From positions 1-64,000 of the forward strand of contig NZ_CP037899.1 of the NCBI RefSeq assembly GCF_007475525.1: 64,000 nucleotides of DNA, given 5' to 3'. Position 1 is the first letter of the stretch; each line of letters opens with the position of its first letter. The stretch is from Methylacidiphilum kamchatkense Kam1 (GTDB lineage: Bacteria; Verrucomicrobiota; Verrucomicrobiia; Methylacidiphilales; Methylacidiphilaceae). Shown one piece after another: positions 27,387-36,777 of this stretch. Made by a program: the position numbers and the translations under genes. The notes under the pieces were generated by a model. The model saw only the letters and a program-made list of their open reading frames with translations, was not told the DNA's origin and searched no databases.

Positions 27387-28626
27387 GTGGAAGAAAAAAA
27401 TAGTTGTGAAGTTCCATTCATGGATTTAAGGAGAATGCTCAGCCTTGAAAAAAAGGGCATCGAACAGGCTTTCTCTCGTGTTTTTGAAAGTGGAAGATAT
27501 ATTCTTGGTCAGGAAGTGCGGAGCTTCGAACAATCAGTTGCAAGGTATCTAAATGTAAAACATTGCATTGGAGTTTCTTCGGGAAGCGATGCTCTTTTGT
27601 TAGCGCTTATGGCTTTCGGGGTAAAGGCTGGAGATGAAGTAATATGTCCAGTCTTTACCTTTTTTGCAACAGCTAGTTCTGTTGCGAGGACTGGAGCAAA
27701 ACCAGTCTTTGCAGATGTTTGTCCAGGCTGCTTTCAGCTTTCTCCTTCCGAAACACAAGCAAGGATCAGTTCCAATACCCAGGGGATAATCCCTGTTCAC
27801 CTTTTTGGACAGTGTGCCGACATGGAAGGATTCAAAGCAATCGAAGAAAAAAAGCATCTTTTTCTTATAGAAGATAGCGCTCAGGCATTCGGTGCTTCGA
27901 TTGGTAATAAGAAAGCAGGGACTTTCGGTTCGGTAGGGTGTTTTTCTTTTTCCCTACTAAAAATTTGGCTGCTTTTGGCGAAGCTGGTTTAGTCTCTACC
28001 TCTTCAGATGACATAGCCACCAAAATCCAGGCTTTAAGAGTCCATGGTTCTTCAAAAGAGAAATATTCCCATGAATGGCTTGGCGGTAATTTCAGAATGG
28101 ATGAGATGCAAGCCGCTTTCCTCAGTGTGAGACTGGCCGCTGTCGATAGTCTTATTGCTCAAAGAATAAAAAACGCGCAATTGTATGAGAAAGCTTTCCT
28201 TTCTTCAGGAGTTGCCATAAAATGCCCCGATCCTTGTCTTTGTCAGACAAGGCAACAGGAGGAAAAATCTAGTTGGTTAGAAAAAGAGTGGGGTTATCCC
28301 ATTTTCCTGCCGAATAGGGTTCGTGGCACCCACACGTTCAACCAGTATGTCATCAGGGTAAAAAAGATAGGGACAGGCTCAGAAATTATTTGAGGGAGCA
28401 GAGGATCCAAACAGAAATCTATTATCCTATTCCTTTGCATCTGCAACCCTGTTTTTCTTTCCTTGGTTATAGGAAAGGGGATTTTCCTATAGCTGAAAAG
28501 CTTTCAGAGGAAGTTCTAGCTTTGCCTATTTTCCCCGGACTCCGTGAAGAAGAAATTGAAAGGGTTGTAGAAACCATTCGTCAGTTCTATGCTCAGAAAA
28601 AGAACAGAAAAAACGCTATAAATTAG
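27387..28626 (+). CDS. DegT/DnrJ/EryC1-family sugar aminotransferase (two frame breaks)
   Basis: PLP-dependent aminotransferase acting on nucleotide-linked keto sugars. The N-terminal part has VPFMDLRRM, GVSSGSDALLLAL and LIEDSAQAFGA. Frame is lost in a T5 run at 27947-27951, and again in an A6 run at 28360-28365. Adding one T restores CFSFFPTKNLAAFGEAG with the PLP lysine; adding one A restores VKKDRDRLRNYLREQ, then TEIYYPIPLHLQPCF. The repaired 413-residue protein is somewhat long, with an insert around TRQQEEKSS. GTG start at 27387, 16 bases after the reductase. Confidence 0.8.
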
Positions 28627-28693
28627 GTCTAAAAACAAACGTTTTGAACTTGTAAAGGAAACTTTTTTGTCATAATCATGGAACTTAAATGCC

Positions 28694-31207
28694 GTGAAAA
28701 ATCTTCTTTTGCCATTCTTTTCTTTCTTTCCAAAGCTTGTGGCAAAAATTACAAAAAAAGGGCCGTTTTTCATAGTTTTAGCAGGCCTGTTGATAACCTT
28801 TCCTCTCTCCGCTTTTGCCCAGTATTCAGATGAAACGGAAAGCGAAGAAGAACAGCAAAAGGTTCCTCCTGGACAGATTCCTGTGGAAATTACTGCTGAA
28901 GAAACACACTTTGTGGGCAACATTGCCGTTGCTAAGGGCAATGCAGTGGCACATTATGGGGCAACAGATATTTATGCAGATGAGATAAGCTATGATTCGG
29001 TAAAAAGGGAAGTCATTGCCGATGGCAATGCCAGGGTTTATACCGAAAAAAGGGTCTTTAGAGCTTCTCATATCGTCTATAATTTGGATACGAAGGCCAT
29101 AACTGCTCTAAATTGGAGCCTCTTTGATACTCCTCTTTTATCCTCCGGTCAAACACTTACCACTCCTGAAGAGGATCATTATCATGTGGAAAATGGCATG
29201 TTTACAGTAGAGAATAGAGAGCATCCCTATTTCCAAACAAAAGCCAAAACGATTGATATTTATGCGAATGATAAGATAGTGATGAAAAACGTCACGGTTT
29301 ATATGGGTAAGATTCCAGTGCTATGGCTTCCAGTTGTCAGTCAGCCTTTGAATAGTGAAGAAAGCAGTTACAATATTATCCCTGGGGAACGCTCTTATTG
29401 GGGATGGTTTGTCACTTTTACCTATAACTATAAATTTAGTGAAAAAGCGGCAGCGACTTTTCAACTTGACTATAGGTCCTTAAGAGGCCCTGCTGGTGGA
29501 GCCATTCTCAAGTTCATCCCTAGTGAAGGAGGAATGGGATTCTTGAGAACCTATTATGCCAACGATTTCGACTTTCAGCTTAATCCGACATCTATTCCAA
29601 GGTTTGATGTGGGGCCAAATCGAGGGATGTTTAATCTGGCTATGAAGATGCCTTTGACTCAAGAATTTACTCTTTCTACAGATTTAAATTATTGGACGGA
29701 TCCCTATGTACTAGAGGATTTTCTTTGGAATACCTATATGTATAATCGACAGCCTGACAATGTGGCTTGGCTGAATTATTATAATCCTAATTTTACAGCA
29801 GATCTTCTTGTCAGAGATAATTTAATGCCCTTTTTTAATTCTATAAACAGATTGCCTGAACTATCAATTTTAACGAACCGAACGCGAATTTTCAATACCC
29901 CAATTGCCTATCAATCCCGGTATAGTGTAGTCAATTTCGAGCAGCAATTTTCAAACCTGAATTTTACTCCGGGCAATATATTCGGCCTTTTTTATCCATG
30001 GCAGCCTCTTAATCGTTTTCTTTTTCCTCTAGCGAGGACTCAAACCTTAACGCCCGCCCAACTCCTGGCTCTCCCTCCGCCGTACTTTCTAAGTAATTAT
30101 GGAGGGTACCGTTGGGATACCTATCAGGAATTGAGCTATCCGAAAGAATATTTCCATTGGCTTTCAGTGACTCCAAGAATCGGATTTGAAGGGACTTATT
30201 GGAGTGATCAAAATGTGTTAAGTGCCGTTCCTACGGCTAGTCGATTGGATTTTAGTAGGGCCCTGTTTGTAGCAGGCCTTGAAAGTTCCTTTAAGCTGTC
30301 GAAAGTTTGGGAAAATGTGGACATCCCTTTACTAGGGATTCATGGGATACGACATGTCGTTCAGCCTTTTATGAATTTTCAATATATTCCCAATCCTTAT
30401 GACAATCCTTATCAAGTTTTAGGATTTGATAATTTTCTCCCAACGATTACCCCCCCTGTGATTAATCTCATGAATTATCCTTCGATTGATTCCCTTTTTG
30501 GTATGACGTATCTGAGGAGCGGAATACGGCAAAGGATTCAGACAAAAAGAGATGGGAGTACATATAATCTAGCTGAATTTACTGCCTTTGTTGATGCGAA
30601 TTGGGATAGAAAATACAATCAGCTACTCATTCCCATGAGTGATACGGTAGACGAAGTCTATGGAGTAGTGGATATTAATCCTGTACCTTGGTTTAATTTG
30701 CATTCAGATATCGCATTACCTACAGCTGATTTAGGATACACCAACTGGACGACAGCCGTAACCTATCAATTTCATAGAGCCAATGATCTGACTCTTGGCT
30801 ATTCCTATTTGAATAATGTGGAAGTTCCAGTGAGCTTTCTGACAATACCTCTTACCGCTACATTCCCTGCTGTGGGTCCCACTGGTGCTTTGAGCTTAAA
30901 CGGATCGTTGCTAAATGCCTATCAACAGGCTTTTATTGGGCAGCAAAACACCGTTTTCATTTCTGATTTTTGGCGGATCAACAAAGACTGGCAGGTCATG
31001 GGTATGTTAACCTATCAAGGAACAGGAGGATATATTCCGTTTGAAAATTTCACCATTTATAGAGATCTCCAAGATTGGGTTTTTTCCTTTAACTTTCAAA
31101 ACATCATGTTTCCTGGAAGCCCTTCCATTCAGATGTACTACATTGCTTTAACACTCAAAGCGTTCCCATCCCTGAAGGTAGATTATGGTTGGGGAAGTGG
31201 AATGTAA
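28694..31207 (+). CDS. lptD: LPS-assembly protein LptD
   Basis: Outer-membrane barrel that inserts lipopolysaccharide into the outer leaflet. The 837 residues begin with a signal segment (hydrophobic about residues 28-45, after a long charged start). The periplasmic OstA/LptA-like jellyroll follows (VAKGNAVAHYGATDIYADEI, then VIADGNARVYTEKR). The remainder is a beta-rich barrel with aromatic-rich strands. The start is GTG 28694. Its position after the sugar genes fits a surface-glycolipid group. Confidence 0.9.
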   Translation: MKNLLLPFFSFFPKLVAKITKKGPFFIVLAGLLITFPLSAFAQYSDETESEEEQQKVPPGQIPVEITAEETHFVGNIAVAKGNAVAHYGATDIYADEISYDSVKREVIADGNARVYTEKRVFRASHIVYNLDTKAITALNWSLFDTPLLSSGQTLTTPEEDHYHVENGMFTVENREHPYFQTKAKTIDIYANDKIVMKNVTVYMGKIPVLWLPVVSQPLNSEESSYNIIPGERSYWGWFVTFTYNYKFSEKAAATFQLDYRSLRGPAGGAILKFIPSEGGMGFLRTYYANDFDFQLNPTSIPRFDVGPNRGMFNLAMKMPLTQEFTLSTDLNYWTDPYVLEDFLWNTYMYNRQPDNVAWLNYYNPNFTADLLVRDNLMPFFNSINRLPELSILTNRTRIFNTPIAYQSRYSVVNFEQQFSNLNFTPGNIFGLFYPWQPLNRFLFPLARTQTLTPAQLLALPPPYFLSNYGGYRWDTYQELSYPKEYFHWLSVTPRIGFEGTYWSDQNVLSAVPTASRLDFSRALFVAGLESSFKLSKVWENVDIPLLGIHGIRHVVQPFMNFQYIPNPYDNPYQVLGFDNFLPTITPPVINLMNYPSIDSLFGMTYLRSGIRQRIQTKRDGSTYNLAEFTAFVDANWDRKYNQLLIPMSDTVDEVYGVVDINPVPWFNLHSDIALPTADLGYTNWTTAVTYQFHRANDLTLGYSYLNNVEVPVSFLTIPLTATFPAVGPTGALSLNGSLLNAYQQAFIGQQNTVFISDFWRINKDWQVMGMLTYQGTGGYIPFENFTIYRDLQDWVFSFNFQNIMFPGSPSIQMYYIALTLKAFPSLKVDYGWGSGM

Positions 31208-31533
31208 TCCTTGTGGGAAACCTAGATATGGACTCTGCTATATAAGAAAGAAATATTCCATTCTTTTAATGGCTGCAATCTACTCTTTTCACTCGCAAAG
31301 GTCAGATTTTTTTAAATGCCGATCTAATTCTCCAATCTAATATCATCTGAGCCATTCCGGCCAAGCTGAGAAAACGTTAAGGATTGTAGCAGAGTTTGCA
31401 TGTTATCTTTTCAGCCAGCAAAACTTGAAGCTAAAAAAAGCGAAATTATCCTCTAACGTTATTGCCATGGAAGACAAAATGGTAGCCTCCCTATTGAAGG
31501 ATAGCTATGGAATGAGTCCTTTTCATGCAAACT
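31208..31533. other. Gene-free stretch
   Basis: 326 bases between the convergent ends of lptD and the FMN-protein gene. Only short open frames are present, the longest a 28-codon ATG frame at 31468-31554 that runs into the next gene. I see no terminator, tRNA or repeat. Confidence 0.5.
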
Positions 31534-32124
31534 CTAGCTTTCCTGGCTGGTAGCCTCATTCCCTTTATGGACTAAAAAAGAATTGTCAGAAAATGGAGTT
31601 GGAATTCCATCGATACTTTTAGCATTTTTTTCTTTCCAGTACGTACGGATTCCATTGTCTCCCTTTTTCCTTGCCCATTGGATAAGGCTATCCCTATTTC
31701 CTTTAAATTGAAAAAGAGGAACACCAAATCCACAGGAAGTGGTCACAAGATCAATATCGACTTGAATGATTTGTCTGGAGCCTGGAAAGGAGGGAAAAAG
31801 AATAAGAAATTCTTCCCACTGAGCTTCCCACGGATGAATTACTGTTCCTTTGCCGTAAAGCCTCAAAATGAGAGGCTTACCTTCAAAAGAACAAAACATA
31901 AGGGTTATTCTTCCATCGGTGGTAAGATGAGCAGTGGTTTCGTTACCACTCCCAGTCAGGTTGAGCCAAAGAATCTTTTTAGGACTAATAATTCGAAGCG
32001 TATCTAATCCTTTGGGAGAAATGTTAATTCGGCTGGTAGCAGTGGCTGTAGCTACAAAGAAAATTTTTTGGTTTACAATAAAATCTTTTAATTCGGCAGT
32101 GATTTCTTTGTAACTTTTACCCAT
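31534..32124 (-). CDS. Pyridoxamine 5'-phosphate oxidase-family FMN protein
   Basis: A 196-residue soluble protein with the split-barrel FMN-binding fold. The pattern FFVATATATSRINISPKG, WLNLTGSGNETTAHLTTDGRITLMF and LRLYGKGTVI is typical of the pyridoxamine oxidase-related group whose substrates are mostly unknown. It is not close enough to call PdxH. It lies 12 bases downstream of kdpC and on the same strand, so it may be read from the kdp transcript. Confidence 0.82.
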   Translation of the reverse strand: MGKSYKEITAELKDFIVNQKIFFVATATATSRINISPKGLDTLRIISPKKILWLNLTGSGNETTAHLTTDGRITLMFCSFEGKPLILRLYGKGTVIHPWEAQWEEFLILFPSFPGSRQIIQVDIDLVTTSCGFGVPLFQFKGNRDSLIQWARKKGDNGIRTYWKEKNAKSIDGIPTPFSDNSFLVHKGNEATSQES

Positions 32125-32136
32125 GATCCCTATACA

Positions 32137-32721
32137 TTATGGCAGCGGATATTCCTTGTCGAGCTCAAGGTTTAATTTCAGGACATTGACATTTTTTTCA
32201 CCAAAAACATTAGCAAGAGGATTTTGAGTATTTTTCAAAATAAGATTCTCTATAGCTTTTATATCCACTTTTCTTACTTTAGCTACTCTTGGAGCTTGCA
32301 GAAGAGCATTTTTGAGGCTGATGTGCGGATCGAGCCCACTTCCAGAGGAGCAGACTGCATCAGCAGGGATAAGGCTTGAGGAGGCAATACCATTTTCTTT
32401 TCTATAGTGATCGGCTCTTTTTTTTATCGTTTCAATAAAGTCCGATGAAGAAGGAGCAAGGTTACTGCCTCCAGAGTTGAGTCCATCGTAGTTGGAAACA
32501 GAAGGTCTCGAATGAAAATATCTTGGAGAATCAAAATTCTGTCCTATGAGCAAAGAGCCACGCACATGACCTTTCGAATCAATGATTAGGCTGCCTTCTG
32601 ACTGATAAGGAAAAAAGAGTTTTCCCAAAATATATACCGTAAAGGGGTAAATGCCAGAAAGAATAAGTAGCAACAGAAGGGTTAGTTTGACGGAGAGAAC
32701 TAAGCTATGGAAGAGCTTCAT
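32137..32721 (-). CDS. kdpC: Potassium-transporting ATPase subunit KdpC
   Basis: Single-span subunit that stabilises the Kdp potassium pump. The 194 residues have one N-terminal membrane helix (about 9-32). Family parts are [32 protein letters not shown], and [17 protein letters not shown]. The reading frame is intact, unlike kdpA and kdpB. Its start overlaps no other gene and lies 10 bases after the repaired kdpB stop. Confidence 0.96.
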   Translation of the reverse strand: MKLFHSLVLSVKLTLLLLLILSGIYPFTVYILGKLFFPYQSEGSLIIDSKGHVRGSLLIGQNFDSPRYFHSRPSVSNYDGLNSGGSNLAPSSSDFIETIKKRADHYRKENGIASSSLIPADAVCSSGSGLDPHISLKNALLQAPRVAKVRKVDIKAIENLILKNTQNPLANVFGEKNVNVLKLNLELDKEYPLP

Positions 32722-32731
32722 AAGTATTTTC

Positions 32732-34777
32732 TTAGGCGAGATGTAAAAAGAAAAGTAATTGGTCTATAAGTTTAATTCCTACAAAGGGGGCTATTACTCC
32801 CCTAGGCCGTAAATTAAAATGTTTTTGATTAAAAGAGTCTCTGCAGAAATTGTCTTTAGCTTCACTCCTTTCAAGGCTATAGGGATTAAGAGAATAATGA
32901 TGAGCGCATTGAAGATGACGGCACTAAGGATAGCGCTTTCGGGAGTGCGTAACTGCATAATATTCAGGGGGGATATTTCTGGAAAAGTGGACATGAGCAT
33001 CGCAGGAATAATGGCAAAATATTTAGCCACATCATTGGCTATGCTAAAAGTGGTTAAGGCCCCCCGTGTCACGAGAAGCTGTTTGCCAATTTCGACAATT
33101 TCTATCAGTTTTGTCGGATTACTATCAAGATCCACCATATTGCCAGCTTCTCTAGCAGCTTGAGTCCCTGTGTTCATTGCAACGCCAACATCCGCTTGTG
33201 CCAGTGCGGGGGCATCATTGGTGCCGTCTCCGGCCATGGCGACCAGATGACCAAGAGCTTGTTCTTGGCGGATTCTTTTTAGCTTTTGCTCAGGGGTAAC
33301 CTGAGCCATGAAATCATCGACACCTGCTTCGGCGGCGATAGCCGCAGCAGTCAGCGGATTATCTCCTGTGATCATTATTGTCCTTATGCCCATTTTTCTT
33401 AGCCTTGCAAAGCGCTCTCTAATCCCCCTTTGACAATATCCTTTAGTTCAATCACGCCAAGAACGTCTTTGCCTTCGACGACAACAAGAGGGGTCCCTCC
33501 ATTTTTAGCGACATTTTCTACTATTTCTTTTACCTTTTGGGGTAAACTTCCCCCCATCTCTTTTAAATACGCTTCGATTGCATCCATGGCCCCTTTTCGA
33601 ATCTTTCTTTCGCAACAAGATCCATCAGCAGAAAAAAAATCAACTCCACTCATCCGTGTTTTAGCACTAAAAGGGATGAATTTTGCGCGAGTATCAAGCA
33701 CTTCTCTGCCTCTTAACCCATATTTTTCTTTGGCTAGGATTACGATCGATCGTCCTTCAGGCGTTTCATCAGCTAGACTAGCAAGTTGAGCGGCATCAAC
33801 CAGCCTATAGTGATCTATACCAGGGGCAGCTATAAATTCGGTTGCCATCCGATTTCCTAAGGTAATAGTCCCCGTTTTATCCAGCAGGAGAACATCGATA
33901 TCCCCAGAAGCTTCGACAGCTCTCCCACTGGTAGCTATAACATTGTGTTGCACTAATCTGTCAATGCCTGCAATCCCAATAGCACTTAATAAGCCGCCTA
34001 TTGTTGTTGGAATCAGACAGATGGTCAAGCTCGTCAAAATGGGAATCGAAACAGGAGCCTGTGAATACTTCAAAAAGGGAACGAGCGTCACAACCACTAA
34101 TAGAAAAATGAAGGTTAAAGAGGCTAATAAAATGGTTAAGGCAATCTCATTAGGCGTTTTTTGCCTTTTGGCTCCTTCAACCATTTCGATCATCCTGTCA
34201 AGAAAAGTATTGCCCGGCTCAGCAGTAATTTTTATGACAATCCGATCACTAATGACACGCGTCCCACCCGTAACAGCACTTCTATCGCCACCACTTTCCC
34301 GTATTACTGGAGCTGATTCGCCAGTGATCGCTGATTCATCTACCGTTGCCGCTCCTTCAACCACTTCTCCATCAGAAGGTATGGTGTCACCTGCAACGCA
34401 TACCACTAGATCTCCTTTCTTTAACTCGCTGGCGTTGACAATGACTTCTTTTCCTTGGACAAGTTTCTTTGCCATCGTCACCGTCCTAGTCTGCTTTAAA
34501 CTTTCGGCTTGAGCCTTTCCCCTACTTTCGGCAATAGCTTCTGCAAAATTCGCAAAAGAACAGTAAACCAAAGCCAAAGACTAATCTGAAGAGTAAAGAA
34601 AAAGGATTCCGAAGAACGAATCAATTCGATGGTAGTAATGAAGGCACCAATTTCAGTGACAAAAATAACGGGGTTTTTCCAAAGACTTAAAGGATTGAGT
34701 TTTATAAAAGCTTCTTTTATTGCGGATGCAATAAGAGGGAAGCTCCAAAAAGAAACAACATTCTTGGAGGTTTTCAT
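32732..34777 (-). CDS. kdpB: Potassium-transporting ATPase ATP-binding subunit KdpB (three frame breaks)
   Basis: P-type ATPase subunit that powers high-affinity K+ uptake. The phosphorylation motif [25 protein letters not shown] and the hinge [18 protein letters not shown] are all present. The frame breaks at A4 34554-34557, C5 33424-33428 and C4 32799-32802 (plus-strand runs). Adding one base at each gives [28 protein letters not shown] and [14 protein letters not shown], and a 682-residue protein, the exact length of E. coli KdpB. The stop is then the TAA at 32734-32732. I treat it as one gene. Confidence 0.88.
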
Positions 34778-34782
34778 GATTT

Positions 34783-36500
34783 TTAAAACATTTTGCCCAT
34801 GCCCATCATAAGATGCTCAAGGATAGGCCCTAAGGTAAGAGCTGGGAAAAAGTTCAGAGCTCCAAGCAGGAATATAGTTGCCCCAAGGATAAAAACAAAG
34901 AGAGCACCACTGGTCGGGAAGACCGTTTGGCTAATGTAGCGTTTCTGGCAAACAAGCGAGCCAGCAATGGCAAGCACAGGGATAATGACAAAAAACGACC
35001 AAAAAACATAGCCAAGGCAAGGAAAATAGCATAGGGAAGGGAGGTAGCGGACAATCCTCCAAAAGCGCTTCCATTATTTTCGCTGGTAGAGGTAAAAGCA
35101 TAAAGAATTTCAGTCAATCCATGCGGTCCTTTGTTTCCTAGGGCTGCAGTCCCCCATGAAGAATGTATGGCCAATGCCGACATGCCTAAGATTAAAATAT
35201 ACTGGATCATTAGAGCTAGCACTGCCATTTTAATCTCGTAGGCACCGATTCTCTTTCCCAAGTAGCCTGGAGTTCGGCCTATCATAAGACCAAATAAAAA
35301 TACCGAAAGAATGACGAAAAGCAGTATTCCATATAATCCAGAGCCCACTCCCCCAAAGATGATTTCTCCTAAGCTCATATTGAACAAAGGAATCATTCCG
35401 GAGAGGGGCAAAAAAGAATCATGCATGGCATTGACTGCTCCACAGGAAGCAGCGGTTGTGACAGCAGCAAAGAGTGTCGATTCAAATATTCCAAATCTAG
35501 TTTCTTTGCCTTCCATATTGGTTAATTGTTCAATGCCATAAGGTTTAAAAAACGGGTTGCCTTTATGCTCTAACCAATAACAGCTAAGGCTAAGAACAAG
35601 AAAAAGAAGAACCATGGTTACCCAAATTGACCAGCCGTGATGCAGTTTCTTACAACTTAATCCAAAGTAATAGGTTAAAGCACTAGGGATGAGAAAAATA
35701 AGGAGCATCTCCATAAAATTGGAAAGGGGAGTAGGATTTTCATAGGGATGAGCGGAGTTGGCGTTAAAAAATCCTCCTCCATTAGTTCCAAGAAGTTTTA
35801 TCACTTCTTGAGAGGCAATAGGACCCTGAGGTATTATGCAAGCTCCTTCATGAGCTTTGTTATCTAGTGGAAGATAGCGGATGTAGGCATGAAAATTTTG
35901 AGGAACTCCTTGGGAAATCAGCAGTAAGGCACCAACAAGAGATAGAGGTAATAGAAGATAATAAGTGATTCTTACAAGATCTACCCAACAATTTCCAATA
36001 GTTTTTAACTCTGTTCGAACAATACCCCGAACGAATGCAGCGGCGACAGCAATGCCAGTAGCTGCCGAAGTAAAGTTATGGAAAGCAAGCCCAACCATTT
36101 GAGAAAAATAGGACACTTCTTTTTCTGGTATATAGGATTGCCAGTTGGTGTTTGTTCCAAAACTAATGGCCGTATTGAACGCTATATGAGGGGCCATAGG
36201 TCCAATATGCTCAGGGTTGAGGGGCAGAAAATGCTGCATTCTTAGCACGAAATACGTCAATAACATGCCTACAAAATTAAAGAGTAAAATGCCAACAGCG
36301 TATTCTATCCAGCTTTGTTCTTTTGACCTATCAATTGAGCAAATTTTATACGTTAAATGTTCCAGCGGTTTGAAGAAGACATCTAAAATAGTTTTCCCTT
36401 CTGTATCCAGTACTCTATAAATATGTATTCCCAAGGGTTTGTTCAGAACAGCAAGGATAGATATAAAAAGGCCAAGTTCTATCCAATCGGATGCTTTCAT
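34783..36500 (-). CDS. kdpA: Potassium-transporting ATPase potassium-binding subunit KdpA (one frame break)
   Basis: Membrane subunit with the K+ path of the Kdp pump. About ten to twelve helices are seen; selectivity-filter motifs include FGTNTNWQSY and LLGTNGGGFFNANSAHP. The frame is lost in a plus-strand A6 run at 34990-34995. One more base gives GRFFVIIPVLAIAGS and the ending LGALNFFPALTLGP, a 572-residue protein. Without it, translation ends at 34854 with an unrelated tail. kdpB begins 5 bases downstream. Confidence 0.9.
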
Positions 36501-36514
36501 TGTTTTTGTAAAAT

Positions 36515-36595
36515 TTAAAATTTTTCAGGCCAGAGGATGACCACCAGCAAATAAACAAGCAGTAGGAGCGAAACTAAAAATAGAACAAAAAGCAT
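36515..36595 (-). CDS. kdpF: KdpF, small subunit of the Kdp potassium pump
   Basis: A 26-residue peptide, a single membrane helix ending in YLLVVILWPEKF. The closing PEKF motif and position 14 bases before kdpA are diagnostic of KdpF, which stabilises KdpABC in the membrane. It is easily missed because of its length. Confidence 0.88.
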   Translation of the reverse strand: MLFVLFLVSLLLLVYLLVVILWPEKF

Positions 36596-36607
36596 AGGCT
36601 ACATTCT

Positions 36608-36691
36608 TCACACTTTATCGCATGCTATGCAGTAGAGCAGGCTGCAAAATAGCAAGCCAACAAAGAACAAAACATACACCGCATCGATCAT
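36608..36691 (-). CDS. Small membrane peptide preceding kdpF
   Basis: A 27-residue frame, MIDAVYVLFFVG..., with one hydrophobic helix and the ending YCIACDKV. It ends 12 bases before kdpF on the same strand. I recall similar single-helix peptides ending in a Cys-Asp/Glu-Arg-Leu-like motif in front of kdpF in other bacteria, but I cannot confirm this here. No strong ribosome site precedes it; a GAGGTGAT lies 16 bases upstream. It could be an additional Kdp subunit or a leader peptide. Confidence 0.55.
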   Translation of the reverse strand: MIDAVYVLFFVGLLFCSLLYCIACDKV

Positions 36692-36777
36692 CTTACAAAG
36701 GATATATCACCTCTTTTTTGTCTTCTATAGTTAAATATAGTGTAGAGAATATCAAAATTTTATTAATCCTTGCATTT

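Noticed and set aside
28516-28941. 141-codon minus frame spanning the aminotransferase end and lptD start
   Set aside because: Opposite strand of two recognised genes; no domain features.
31468-31554. 28-codon frame after lptD
   Set aside because: Overlaps the end of the FMN-protein gene on the opposite strand and shows no features.
33943-34512. 189-codon frame on the plus strand inside kdpB
   Set aside because: Antisense to clearly conserved KdpB sequence; composition is Thr/Ser-rich shadow coding.
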